The translations under genes and the position numbers were made by a program. From positions 1 to 64,000 of the forward strand of contig ONEG01000011.1 in the NCBI GenBank assembly GCA_900316845.1: DNA of 64,000 bases, in the 5' to 3' direction. The DNA comes from an uncultured Bacteroidales bacterium (GTDB lineage Bacteria; Bacteroidota; Bacteroidia; Bacteroidales; Paludibacteraceae). Under the pieces are notes generated by a model. The model was not told the origin of the DNA, ran no database searches, and worked only from the letters and a program-made list of their open reading frames with translations. Positions 1 through 7,133 of the stretch are shown in pieces. Each line of letters opens with the position of its first letter. Positions within the stretch are counted from its first letter, which is position 1.

Positions 1-63
1 ATGAAGGATTATGAACCTAATGAAAACTCGGTCTTTTTCCACACCTTGATGTTAAATCGACTG

Positions 64-71
64 CAAAGATA
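64..71 (-). promoter_or_regulatory. Putative leftward promoter -7 element
   Basis: On the minus strand this reads TATCTTTG, a match to the Bacteroidetes -7 consensus TAnnTTTG. It would drive a gene running off the left edge of the window. No clear TTTG -33 element is seen at the usual spacing, so the call is tentative. Confidence 0.4.
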
Positions 72-86
72 CAACAAAAATTTTAA

Positions 87-209
87 ATAAGCAATGAAAC
101 TATTCAGTTATTGGACGATGCTTTTCTTCATTCCGAATTATCCGGCAACGACTATCTCTCTCCTGGGAAAGACATCCTACGTCCTGAAGAGGTTCCAGAT
201 GCCCAATAG
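87..209 (+). pseudogene. Possible 3' fragment of a lost gene
   Basis: This open stretch has no plausible start codon but encodes a protein-like tail ending in DILRPEEVPDAQ before a TAG stop. The in-frame stop at 84-86 closes it upstream. I do not recognise the family. It is best read as the remnant of a gene cut off by a rearrangement at the edge of the small cassette that follows; it could equally be chance. Confidence 0.25.
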
Positions 210-260
210 TTAATAATTGAATTTTATAGTGCCATAAAGGCACGCATAATACCAAACGAT

Positions 261-298
261 AAATAAGGTGGCTGCCATTCGTGGTAGCCGCCTTATTT
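261..298. terminator. Near-perfect hairpin, likely bidirectional terminator
   Basis: A 17-base arm beginning AAATAAGGTGGC is followed by a TTCG tetraloop and an arm that pairs along its whole length with two G-U wobbles. A/T-rich flanks on both sides suit a bidirectional intrinsic terminator separating the left-edge gene from the cassette at 0.4-2.7 kb. Confidence 0.6.
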
Positions 299-413
299 AT
301 GCCATGTGTTCGTCCGCCTCCTATTGCTTGTTTTATTTGTTTATATCCCTGTTTGGGATTATTTGTTGTATCATATCGGCGATTTGTCGATAACTATAAT
401 TCAAGTAATAATT

Positions 414-602
414 ATGAAATATAAATCAATGTATAAATATGAGCTCGCAAATGCCGCGGGCGTATCATCGGAGACATTCCGCCATTGGCTCAAATCCGAC
501 CGGGACTTTCTAACTTCAATAGGTATTACCCCAAAGCAACAACTCCTTCCTCCAAAAGCTGTTCGCTACCTCTGTGAGAAATACGACATAGAAGTCGGAT
601 AA
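414..602 (+). CDS. DUF4248-like small DNA-binding-type protein
   Basis: A 62-residue protein. The pattern YxxELAxxAGVSxxTFxxWL at residues 8-25, followed by a short linker and LLPPKAVRYLCEKY, resembles the DUF4248 family of small Bacteroidetes proteins, which look like a helix-turn-helix module. I chose the ATG at 414 because the longer reading back to 306 adds a hydrophobic stretch not expected in the family; an alternative start lies at 429. In Bacteroidetes such genes often sit beside small structural-type and amidase-like genes in mobile or phage-derived clusters, which is the context here. A regulatory role is inferred only from fold resemblance. Confidence 0.55.
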   Translation: MKYKSMYKYELANAAGVSSETFRHWLKSDRDFLTSIGITPKQQLLPPKAVRYLCEKYDIEVG

Positions 603-671
603 TAACACTTAAAGCAGGGGACTTTGCAGGCAAGCCCCGCAATGTCCCCTGCCCGTTTTTTCCCTGCATCG

Positions 672-679
672 TACTTTTG
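672..679 (+). promoter_or_regulatory. Promoter -7 element for the 838-2692 cassette
   Basis: TACTTTTG followed by CA matches the Bacteroidetes -7 consensus. It lies about 160 bases before the 838 gene, so the transcript would have a long leader that includes the 11-codon reading frame at 730 and the hairpin at 755-774. No TTTG -33 box is present at the usual distance. Confidence 0.5.
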
Positions 680-729
680 CATTCGATTTCAAAATAACCC
701 ATTTATTAACATCAAACAACTACATTATT

Positions 730-765
730 ATGAGTCAAGTAAAACCCGGAGCGTCCTTCCGTTGA
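730..765 (+). other. 11-codon leader frame resembling the start of the 838 gene
   Basis: It encodes MSQVKPGASFR and stops. The next gene begins MSQIKPNALIE, so the first eight residues match at MSQ, KP and A. It lies in the leader of the presumed transcript, and its stop codon falls inside the hairpin at 755-774. It may be a relic of a duplicated or interrupted gene start, or a leader peptide; the sequence does not decide between these. Confidence 0.3.
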
Positions 766-774
766 AGCGGAAGG
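755..774. repeat. GC-rich palindrome in the cassette leader
   Basis: CCTTCCG and CGGAAGG are separated by six bases, giving a 7-bp perfect stem in a GC-rich patch within otherwise AT-rich leader DNA. It could be an mRNA structure or a small palindromic repeat insertion. It is similar in kind, though not in exact sequence, to the palindrome at 1979-1997. Confidence 0.45.
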
Positions 775-837
775 AGCGGCCTCCGCCTAGGAAGGTATTA
801 TTTACAATTATTATCAACAATCTAACTTTAATTAATT

Positions 838-1149
838 ATGTCACAAATTAAACCAAACGCACTTATTGAGTCCATGTCCGGCAAAATCTGTGGTCACTCC
901 GACATGTATTTCTTCCGTAAGAACGGCAAAGTGTTCTCTGGCAAAATCTGTAACCCCTCCACCAAAGAACCAACTGCCGCCCAACAGGCACAGCGCGCTA
1001 AGTTCGCCACAGCACGTGCCAATGCGAAGACCGCCCTCGCTGATCCGGAACAGAAGGCTGCGTATCTCACTGCCTTCAAGAGCCAAAAGAAGTACAGCGA
1101 TTTCAGCGGCTATGTCTTTGCAATGGAGTATGCCAAACTCGGAGATTAA
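838..1149 (+). CDS. Conserved small Bacteroidetes protein, unknown function
   Basis: A 103-residue soluble protein. Residues 14-45 are rich in Gly/Lys (SGKICGHSD, RKNGKVFSGKICNPSTKEP), followed by an alpha-helical half with a TAAQQAQRAKFATARA stretch and a closing YVFAMEYAKL. I recognise it only as a type of small protein that recurs beside holin-like and DUF5675 genes in Bacteroidetes. Its helical half resembles the C-terminal half of the protein at 2306-2692 (a Q/R-R-x-x-F helix, then an aromatic YxxxxxY end), so the two may be distant relatives. No signal peptide or membrane segment is visible. Function is unknown; a structural or secreted cargo role would fit the neighbourhood but is speculation. 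Confidence 0.7.
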   Translation: MSQIKPNALIESMSGKICGHSDMYFFRKNGKVFSGKICNPSTKEPTAAQQAQRAKFATARANAKTALADPEQKAAYLTAFKSQKKYSDFSGYVFAMEYAKLGD

Positions 1150-1186
1150 GCATCAGCAATATATGGCTGATTAAAAGTCCGGTGCA

Positions 1187-1381
1187 ATGAAAAAGTCTCT
1201 TTTGCAACTGATCCTCGCTACAGCAATGTGCATCTTCGGATGCGCCTTGCTTGTAGCAGGGCTGGCACTTCCCCCCGCCGGCATCATTGATTCCTCGCTC
1301 CTTGTAGCCTACGGCGAAACCCTCACTTTCGCCGGTGCCCTCATCGGAGTGGATTATCACTATCGCTATCGTCATAAATAG
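1187..1381 (+). CDS. Holin-like small membrane protein
   Basis: A 64-residue protein. It has a positively charged start (MKKS), a first hydrophobic helix at about residues 5-26, a short turn containing LPPAG, a second hydrophobic stretch at about 33-54, and a charged tail HYRYRHK. Two transmembrane segments in so small a protein, placed directly before a DUF5675 gene and a spanin-like gene, is the classical position and shape of a phage holin. No sequence motif proves holin activity, and other small membrane proteins share this shape. It lies 37 bases after the preceding stop codon and 40 bases before the next gene. Confidence 0.55.
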   Translation: MKKSLLQLILATAMCIFGCALLVAGLALPPAGIIDSSLLVAYGETLTFAGALIGVDYHYRYRHK

Positions 1382-1421
1382 CCAAATGTCTAAATAAATC
1401 GTACATCGTAAATATAAGATT

Positions 1422-1892
1422 ATGGTATTATCTTTAATCCGAACCAACGAGTCTCCTAACGAGACCACAGGCATCCTCCTCATCGGAGGCAAACCTTTCT
1501 GCGGTACTCTTGAACCGCCCACCGTCCCCAACGCCACCCATCCCAAAGGAGCAATCCTTCTCGGATGGTACAAACTGACGCTCACCCGATCTTCCAAGTT
1601 CGGTCGCGTGCTGCCGCTACTCAACTATGTGCCCGGCTTCGAGGGTATCCGCATTCATGCAGGCAATAACAAAGACCACACCGCAGGCTGCATCCTCGTC
1701 GGACGGCTCAGCGGTAACACGCTGCTCCATTCCCGACAGACCGAACGCGACTTGGTGACCAAACTTCAAAAACACCCCGATCATGAGAACTATATCGAAA
1801 TCACCACACCCGAACGCTTTTTTACTGAGCATTGCAGCTCTGTGGATGCTCTTGCCGGCCTGCTCCGCGGTGCGCACTTCGACGGAGAGTAA
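1422..1892 (+). CDS. DUF5675 family protein, candidate endolysin-position enzyme
   Basis: A 156-residue protein matching DUF5675. It has a TLEPP segment near residue 28, then GWYKLTLTRSSKFGRVLPLL, then the histidine/cysteine segment IRIHAGNNKDHTAGCILVG at about residues 72-90. The conserved His, Asn and Cys residues in that segment suggest an active site like that of L,D-transpeptidase or amidase-like folds, but the reaction is not established. It occupies the endolysin position between a holin-like and a spanin-like gene. Its last 37 codons overlap the next gene in another frame. There is no signal peptide, so release would depend on a holin or similar. Confidence 0.75.
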   Translation: MVLSLIRTNESPNETTGILLIGGKPFCGTLEPPTVPNATHPKGAILLGWYKLTLTRSSKFGRVLPLLNYVPGFEGIRIHAGNNKDHTAGCILVGRLSGNTLLHSRQTERDLVTKLQKHPDHENYIEITTPERFFTEHCSSVDALAGLLRGAHFDGE

Positions 1893-2235
1893 CCATACCC
1901 ACCTCTCCAACACCACCCAACGCGACAGCATCTATCTGCATGATAGTGTGTCATATACCTACCGCCCCGCAAAAATCTCCCTTCCCTATAGGAAGGGGGC
2001 GGGGGTAGGAGCTCTGCCCGACACGGTCTATCTGGAGAAATGGCACACCCGATGGCGTGACCGCGAGACCGTCAAGACGGACACTGTCACCTTGACGGAA
2101 ACCAAGACAGAAACGGTCGAGAAACCCTATGTGCCCTCGTTTTACAAGTATTGTGCATCTTTCGCCATCCTCTTTGTGCTGTACTGGCTTGTTAAACTGG
2201 CGCTATACATAGCAAAACGTTATTATTTACACTAA
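1783..2235 (+). CDS. Lipoprotein with C-terminal membrane anchor, u-spanin-like
   Basis: A 150-residue protein. Residues 1-26 form a lipoprotein signal peptide with hydrophobic FLLSIAALWMLLPA and a lipobox LPAC (Cys27). The middle is polar and Thr-rich (TDTVTLTETKTETVEK), and a strongly hydrophobic helix at about residues 123-144 closes the chain. A protein tied to the outer membrane by lipid at its N-terminus and to the inner membrane by a C-terminal helix is the architecture of unimolecular spanins such as phage T1 gp11. The gene starts inside the DUF5675 gene, overlapping it by 110 bases, so its signal peptide is encoded in an alternative frame. A 15-residue segment around residue 65-80 comes from an inserted palindrome. 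Confidence 0.6.
   Translation: MRTISKSPHPNAFLLSIAALWMLLPACSAVRTSTESNHTHLSNTTQRDSIYLHDSVSYTYRPAKISLPYRKGAGVGALPDTVYLEKWHTRWRDRETVKTDTVTLTETKTETVEKPYVPSFYKYCASFAILFVLYWLVKLALYIAKRYYLH
1979..1997. repeat. Palindromic insertion inside the spanin-like gene
   Basis: CCCTTCC, a five-base loop CTATA and GGAAGGG, followed by a G-rich run to about 2010. It is read in frame as SLPYRKGAGVGA between two stretches typical of the host protein. It looks like the C/G-rich palindromic repeats scattered in Bacteroidetes intergenic DNA, here captured in a coding region. Confidence 0.5.
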
Positions 2236-2305
2236 TCACCTATTCACTATTCATTTAACCTTTATCCCCTCTACGCAGACCGGAGGTAAGCATGGTCTGT
2301 ATCCA

Positions 2306-2692
2306 ATGGCAAAAGTAGTATGGCAATCCGGTATAGAATATGTATCCGGCGCCTTGTGTAAGTGCGGGAAGAAAGAGCCGCACAAACACGGTCGAATGTT
2401 GCTTGCAACACACCGCAAGGCAGCTACCACAAGTGACTCGTGCAACCGTATTTATCTGCGTGACGAGACGAACATCCAAATGTCAAACAGCGCGGACTCT
2501 GTTTGGGCACGTCAGCGATTCAAAGCGGTTGCAGAAATGGTTCACCAGCGTAGTATGGATCTCTCCAAATTGACACAAGACCAGATGGATTTCATTGCTC
2601 AACGCAACAATCCACGTGGTATTAAAACGATGCGTGCATATTATTGGCACATCTGCGGTCAGGAGTATGATGCACAGCATCCTCGTAGCTAA
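2306..2692 (+). CDS. Conserved small Bacteroidetes protein, unknown function
   Basis: A 128-residue soluble protein without signal peptide. It begins with VSGALCKCGKKEPHKHGRMLLATHR, a Cys/His-containing segment at about residues 14-37, continues with an N-R-x-Y-L-R strand, and ends in a helical part whose closing TMRAYYWHICGQEY resembles the YVFAMEYAKL end of the 838 gene product. A GGAGGT sequence lies upstream at 2281-2286. It is the last gene of the cassette and is followed by a hairpin-rich non-coding stretch. Function is unknown. The segment CKCGKKEPHKH could bind a metal, but nothing else supports that. Confidence 0.65.
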   Translation: MAKVVWQSGIEYVSGALCKCGKKEPHKHGRMLLATHRKAATTSDSCNRIYLRDETNIQMSNSADSVWARQRFKAVAEMVHQRSMDLSKLTQDQMDFIAQRNNPRGIKTMRAYYWHICGQEYDAQHPRS

Positions 2693-2719
2693 TCTTTTTT
2701 TTCTTTCCCCCAATAAGGT

Positions 2720-2737
2720 GTGCGCCTTCGTGCGCAC
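2720..2737. repeat. Perfect GTGCGC/GCGCAC hairpin
   Basis: A 6-bp perfect stem around CTTCGT, 27 bases after the last cassette gene. The surrounding 2693-2850 stretch holds no gene that I can support. With the T-rich run at 2693-2706 upstream rather than downstream it is not a typical terminator for the plus strand. Confidence 0.35.
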
Positions 2738-2850
2738 GGCTTGTTGGGTTCGCTCCGCTCACGGCTTTTTCAAAAGATGGGCATATATAGCCGACGGACG
2801 GAGCGCGCGGAGAGGCAACAAATAAGACCGCCCCGAAGGAGAGGGCACTG

Positions 2851-2883
2851 AAAAAGGTCACCTCAAAACGAGAGGCCTTTTTT
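2851..2883 (+). terminator. Rho-independent terminator-like hairpin
   Basis: AAAAAGG plus CCTC pair with GAGG plus CCTTTTTT around an AAAACGA loop, with a three-base bulge. The run of T residues on the plus strand fits termination of the left cassette. The hairpin abuts the stop codon of the convergent dipeptidase gene, so it may serve both directions. Confidence 0.6.
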
Positions 2884-4594
2884 ACTCATGGGTGATCTCC
2901 GGAGCTACTTTGCGTAAGAACTCTTCCGGGAAAGCCAAGCGGTTCGGACCGCAGCTGTTGCCATACTGGTTGCGCTTGAATTGGCCGTTTTCTTCTTTGC
3001 GTTCCTGTCCGTCGATAAATTTCGTCACCAAATAGAAGTACAGTCTCTGCCAATCCGCCACAAGATTCTCGGCCTGCGAGCACGAATAGGAAGAGAGGAA
3101 GGATTTAGCATCCTCTTCGCTGAGTTCGGAAGCCTGTGCATCGACTCCGGCGATCTGGGTGTTGAACTTGTCGTCCCAGATCTGTTGGTTTTCGCGGATG
3201 TGCGGGTACATGCGGCTGTATTTGGTGTACGCCCAGTTGGCTACAATGTTGAAGGTCCACCAAGCGGAGGTCGGCGAGTAGGTATAGCTGTCGCCATTGC
3301 CTTCGGCAAAACACTCCGGCACATGCTTGAGGCAGCTGTACATCGGGGTGTAGCAGCTGCAGGCGGCATCGTCCACACCGAACCAGAAAATACCGTATTT
3401 GCTGTACGGACGCATTTGCGCGACGAACGACCAAGCGGTCTGCTGGGTCGCCGTCGGGCGCTCGTACCAGTACTGGACGGAGTCCAGTTTGAAACCTAAG
3501 CCGCCATAGCGGAGTTTGCTGTTCCAGGGGCCGGCGTCGGTGCCTTGGGTGATGTCGAGCGGCGTACCTTTGTATTCATCGCGCATACATTCCTTGACAT
3601 CCTGGACGGAGACTTTGCGGTTCGGAATGATCCACAAGGGCATGTGTTCGCCCTCCGGGCTAATTGATGATTTATTATTTTCGCGGAAGGTCTTGCCGGT
3701 AGCGTAGTCGAAGTACTTGTCCATGTCGGAACTGAAATGGTTGAAGAAGGACCATACGCGTGCCTCGCAGACATACAATCCGCTGAAATCAAACGGGTTA
3801 TAGGCTGCCTGGAACGAGAAATCTTTGTCCGCGCCGGAGAAGAATCTTTTCTCGCGGGCAAAGGCGATGACATCCTTGCTCCACATCCAATCGCCTTTGC
3901 AGACACAGTTGAGTTTCTTCTGGAGACGTTTTTCCTCTTTGGTCAGCTTGTGCTTGGCGGAGAGGGGCAGCGTGGTGATGCGTGCCTGGTTGGCATGGGC
4001 AGCGATAGCATTGTCCGGAATCCGTACAGCCACCCAGTTAGCGCCTTTCTGACCTTTGCCTTTACCGATGAGGTCCATGATCCAGACCTCATTGGGGTCG
4101 CCGAACGAGAAGGACTCTCCTTCGGAGGCGTAGCCGTATTCGTTGACGAGAGTGATGAACCACTCAATGGCTTCGCGGGCGGTCTTACTGCGCTCGAGGG
4201 CGATGTAGATGAGTGAACCATAATCGATGCCGACGGTGTCCCAGAGGGCTTCGCGACCGCCCCAAGTGGTCTCACCGATGGTGACTTGGTTCTCGTTCAT
4301 GTTTCCCACTACAGTATAGGTGTGGGCGATCTGGGGGATGGATCCCTGTGGACGTCCGGTGTCCCAGTCCTTCACTTCGCGCATCTCGCCTTCGGGGTGA
4401 TCAGCAGCCGGGACGAAATGCAGGAATCCGTACATGCCGTAGGAGTCCGCAGCATAGGAGATGATGGTACTACCATCCGCGGAGGCATCTTTGCCAACTA
4501 AAAAATTCGTACAAGCGGACGTTTCCAAAGGAAACGAGACCGCCATTATCATGGCTGAAAGACCGGCTACAATGTTCGCTGATAGAGTTTTCAT
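2882..4594 (-). CDS. C69 family dipeptidase (PepD-like), exported
   Basis: A 570-residue member of peptidase family C69 (U34), which cleaves dipeptides. Residues 1-27 form a signal peptide (AGLSAMIMAVSFPLETSA) ending directly before Cys28 in CTNFLVGKDAS, the N-terminal nucleophile cysteine exposed by maturation in this family. Further family landmarks are TWGGREALWDT near residue 110 and FGDPNEVWIMDLIGKG near residue 165. Length is normal. It is the last gene of a five-gene operon and its ATG overlaps the stop of the glycogen synthase gene (ATGA). Periplasmic or surface peptide turnover is the likely role. No sign of damage. Confidence 0.93.
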   Translation of the reverse strand: MKTLSANIVAGLSAMIMAVSFPLETSACTNFLVGKDASADGSTIISYAADSYGMYGFLHFVPAADHPEGEMREVKDWDTGRPQGSIPQIAHTYTVVGNMNENQVTIGETTWGGREALWDTVGIDYGSLIYIALERSKTAREAIEWFITLVNEYGYASEGESFSFGDPNEVWIMDLIGKGKGQKGANWVAVRIPDNAIAAHANQARITTLPLSAKHKLTKEEKRLQKKLNCVCKGDWMWSKDVIAFAREKRFFSGADKDFSFQAAYNPFDFSGLYVCEARVWSFFNHFSSDMDKYFDYATGKTFRENNKSSISPEGEHMPLWIIPNRKVSVQDVKECMRDEYKGTPLDITQGTDAGPWNSKLRYGGLGFKLDSVQYWYERPTATQQTAWSFVAQMRPYSKYGIFWFGVDDAACSCYTPMYSCLKHVPECFAEGNGDSYTYSPTSAWWTFNIVANWAYTKYSRMYPHIRENQQIWDDKFNTQIAGVDAQASELSEEDAKSFLSSYSCSQAENLVADWQRLYFYLVTKFIDGQERKEENGQFKRNQYGNSCGPNRLAFPEEFLRKVAPEITHE

Positions 4595-6123
4595 AATAAA
4601 CGTGGGTTTTGGAGTTCAGTGATTCGGTTATCTCTTTTCTTGAGGGCTATCTCGTAGGCTTTGCGGTAATACTTGAAGAAATGCTTCCAATCGGCTTTCT
4701 TCGCCACCGCTGCCGCCTCTTTGCGGGCACGTGCTTTGTCTTCGCCGCAAAGGCGGTCGAAGCGCAAGAGGTCATCGGCAATGTGCTCTGCGACGGCATC
4801 GAAATTGGAGTCATTGCGGTCAATGACGATGACGCCAAACTGGTCTTTTTGCTGCGCTGCCCAAGCTCCGAATCCCGCGAGAGAGGTGGTGATCGTCGGT
4901 ACATGGAAGGCGCAGGACTCCAGCGGCGTGTAGCCCCAGGGCTCGTAATACGAGGGGAAGACGGTGACGTCCATGCCGATGAGGAGGTCGTAGTAAGTCT
5001 TTCCGAAGAGCGGATCATGGCCGTCGAGGTAGTAGGGCACGAAGACGGCGCTCACTTTGCCTTTGCGCGAAGGTGCGCGATCGAGATAAGGGATCATGAC
5101 AAACGCCACAACTTCTTTCTCCGGCCGGTCGCTATGGTAGATCTTCTGCGCGAGTTTGTCCAGCGCTGCCGCAAAGACATCGATGCCTTTGTTTTTCCAC
5201 TCCTGGCGACCGGAGATAGCGACAAAAAGTGCGTTCTCCGGCACTACTCCACCCAGTTTCTCTCCCGCCACGCGGCGCAAGGCTTCGCGCGCCTCTTCAC
5301 GGCGGACGTCGAAAGCTTTTCCCTTGGGCACAAACGTCGGTTCGAAGCCGTTGGGGGTAACGATATCTACGGGTTTGTCGAGAAGTTGTGCACACTCGCG
5401 AGCGGTGATGTCGCTGACGGTAGTAAAACAATCCGCAAAATGCGCCGCCTGTTTCTCCGCCGAGTGCTTGGAGACCATGTTCAGCTCCGCCGCCATCTGA
5501 TCGCCGTTATAGCCCTCGAAATAGTCGTAGAGGGGTTTGCCGTTTCCGGCGATAGAGCGACCGATACCCGTGGCGTGGGTGGTGAAGAGGGTCGCAATCT
5601 GCGGACAATGATCCCGAAGGTAGAAGATAGAGAACGCCGTCTGCCACTCGTTGGCGTGGGCGCAGACCGCAGACTGATTTACACACAGCCAGTGATAGAG
5701 GTTCTCCATGACGATGCCGGCGGCGTAGCCGAAGAGACAAGACTCGTCATAATCGCCGTAAGCGGCGTGGCTCTGGACCCGGAACTTATCCCATGCCCAT
5801 GCGTATATCTCGTTCTTGCGAGACCAGAGGCCGTCGAACTTCAGAAGGATGGCGATGGGTTCTCCGGGTACCTTCCAACGGCCGACACGAAGAGAAGAAA
5901 GACCGCTTCGCTCAAAGTCGAAAGCAGAAAGCCATTCCTTCAGGAGGGACTTGTCTTCCTTAAAATAGATATCACTATGGTCGCCGAAATCGGGACCGAA
6001 GAAAAATACTTTGTCGGGGTGCTCCGCCTGCATCGAGGCCGCACGCGTACTAAGCACCGCATAAATACCGCCTACGCGGTTGCATACTTCCCAAGAGGTT
6101 TCAAAAATATAATCAGGTTGCAT
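4591..6123 (-). CDS. Glycogen synthase, eukaryote-type GT3 family
   Basis: A 510-residue glycosyltransferase that transfers glucose from a nucleotide sugar to glycogen. Landmarks of the GT3 (GYS) type are ETSWEVCNRVGGIYAVLST at residues 8-26, THATGIGRSIAGNG near 185, and FPSYYEPWGYTPLESCAF near 390, which carries the acidic residues that bind the donor. It differs from the bacterial GlgA (GT5) half-domain protein at 46.9 kb. Residues 68-76 read FDFERSGLS, encoded by a 29-bp repeat also present in ileS, at a place where homologues normally lack it. The gene overlaps both neighbours by one and four bases, so translational coupling is likely. Confidence 0.92.
   Translation of the reverse strand: MQPDYIFETSWEVCNRVGGIYAVLSTRAASMQAEHPDKVFFFGPDFGDHSDIYFKEDKSLLKEWLSAFDFERSGLSSLRVGRWKVPGEPIAILLKFDGLWSRKNEIYAWAWDKFRVQSHAAYGDYDESCLFGYAAGIVMENLYHWLCVNQSAVCAHANEWQTAFSIFYLRDHCPQIATLFTTHATGIGRSIAGNGKPLYDYFEGYNGDQMAAELNMVSKHSAEKQAAHFADCFTTVSDITARECAQLLDKPVDIVTPNGFEPTFVPKGKAFDVRREEAREALRRVAGEKLGGVVPENALFVAISGRQEWKNKGIDVFAAALDKLAQKIYHSDRPEKEVVAFVMIPYLDRAPSRKGKVSAVFVPYYLDGHDPLFGKTYYDLLIGMDVTVFPSYYEPWGYTPLESCAFHVPTITTSLAGFGAWAAQQKDQFGVIVIDRNDSNFDAVAEHIADDLLRFDRLCGEDKARARKEAAAVAKKADWKHFFKYYRKAYEIALKKRDNRITELQNPRLL
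5896..5924. repeat. 29-bp element shared with ileS (copy 1)
   Basis: This stretch matches 38727-38755 at 28 of 29 bases by eye and is read in the same frame there, giving LS[A/T]FDFERSGLS in both proteins. The two host genes are unrelated, so common ancestry of the peptide by ordinary gene descent is excluded. See the findings. Confidence 0.8.
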
Positions 6124-7133
6124 TATTTGAGGTCGCTATCCACAGCGATTTTTGTTATATTCGTTAATGAATTCAAGAGGACAGGGGTCGTGACAAACTT
6201 GTTGTTGTCCGACCCGACAAAAGGCATGTACCACACGCCCTGCGCGTTCGCCCAATAGATACGGCTGTCCAGCACGTCATCCAGCGTCATGGCGGCACAA
6301 GGGGAAGCATCAATCTGCACGGGGTAAGCGCCATCGATATTCGCCACCCAAAGTCCGTTAGCGCGGTAGTAGATCTTGCGGTTGGCGATATGGAAGCCCT
6401 CCATCTGAGGGAAAACGGTTTTCAGCTCGGAGAGGCGGAAGGTGAAGCCGTTGTAGGTCTGGACGGTGTCTTGCTCCTCATCCAAGAGCTGTTTTGCGCC
6501 CGGGTCGGCCTTGTAAGGCTCGAAACGAGTACCAAAAAGCCGCTGCCGGTAGTCGGCCTCCGGCGTACGGAAGAGGACTGAGTTGGTAGCATAATCGCGG
6601 ATTTGGAAAACTTTCTCCACAACCGTAGTATCCTTGTTGAGGATGACAACCAGTTTGACTTTCTCCTCCTGAGCGGGGTGCGTGAAGAAGCACTTGACGG
6701 AGGGTTTGTCTTTTGCGGCCAGGGTGTCTCCCAAATACCAGGCATACGAGATGTCGTAGTTATAGGGGTTATAGACATTCGCCGTGAAGGTATAGTCGCG
6801 GAAGATATAAAAAGCCGTGTCGGATGCCACGAAAGTAGGGATGGTGTCGAGGACGACAATCCTCTTATACGCCGTCCAACGGTTTTTCTTATCCACCTTA
6901 AGGATGACGTCGTACTCTCCGGGCCGTTTGAAAGTGTGGGTAGGTGACTTGAGCGTCGAAGTAGCGCCATCCCCGAAGGTCCACTCCCACTCCTCACCGG
7001 AGGAAGAGAGGTTGGAGAAGGTCACCGGCTGTCCCGCACGGGGTGTCTGCGGCGAATAGGAAAAAGAGACATCGTTCTTTTTACACGCTACCACCGCGCA
7101 ACAAAGTGTCAATACTATCAATATTTTTTTCAT
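6123..7133 (-). CDS. PKD-domain lipoprotein
   Basis: A 336-residue surface or periplasmic lipoprotein. The signal peptide MKKILIVLTLCCAVVAC ends in a lipobox at Cys17, followed by lysines. Residues 23-80 form one PKD domain, recognised by the WEWTFGDGATS core, a THTF segment and PGEYDVILKV. The remaining 250 residues form beta-rich repeats without a family that I recognise, ending in LNSLTNITKIAVDSDLK. I chose the ATG at 7133 rather than 7148 because it begins the signal peptide. The gene starts 53 bases inside the end of miaA in another frame and is followed without a gap by glycogen synthase. A carbohydrate-binding or adhesion role is only suggested by the PKD fold. Confidence 0.85.
   Translation of the reverse strand: MKKILIVLTLCCAVVACKKNDVSFSYSPQTPRAGQPVTFSNLSSSGEEWEWTFGDGATSTLKSPTHTFKRPGEYDVILKVDKKNRWTAYKRIVVLDTIPTFVASDTAFYIFRDYTFTANVYNPYNYDISYAWYLGDTLAAKDKPSVKCFFTHPAQEEKVKLVVILNKDTTVVEKVFQIRDYATNSVLFRTPEADYRQRLFGTRFEPYKADPGAKQLLDEEQDTVQTYNGFTFRLSELKTVFPQMEGFHIANRKIYYRANGLWVANIDGAYPVQIDASPCAAMTLDDVLDSRIYWANAQGVWYMPFVGSDNNKFVTTPVLLNSLTNITKIAVDSDLK

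Noticed and set aside
1..90. Plus-strand frame of 29 codons starting at base 1
   Set aside because: It covers a likely leftward promoter (64-71), has no family features and ends without context; treated as chance.
624..851. 75-codon frame across the cassette leader
   Set aside because: It runs through the promoter and the GC-rich hairpin and gives an unstructured, Pro/Arg-rich sequence; the 838 gene is the real one.
4609..6258. Open frame of 549 codons antisense to glycogen synthase
   Set aside because: It is the complement of a well-supported gene in a GC-balanced region; the predicted protein has no domain or signal.
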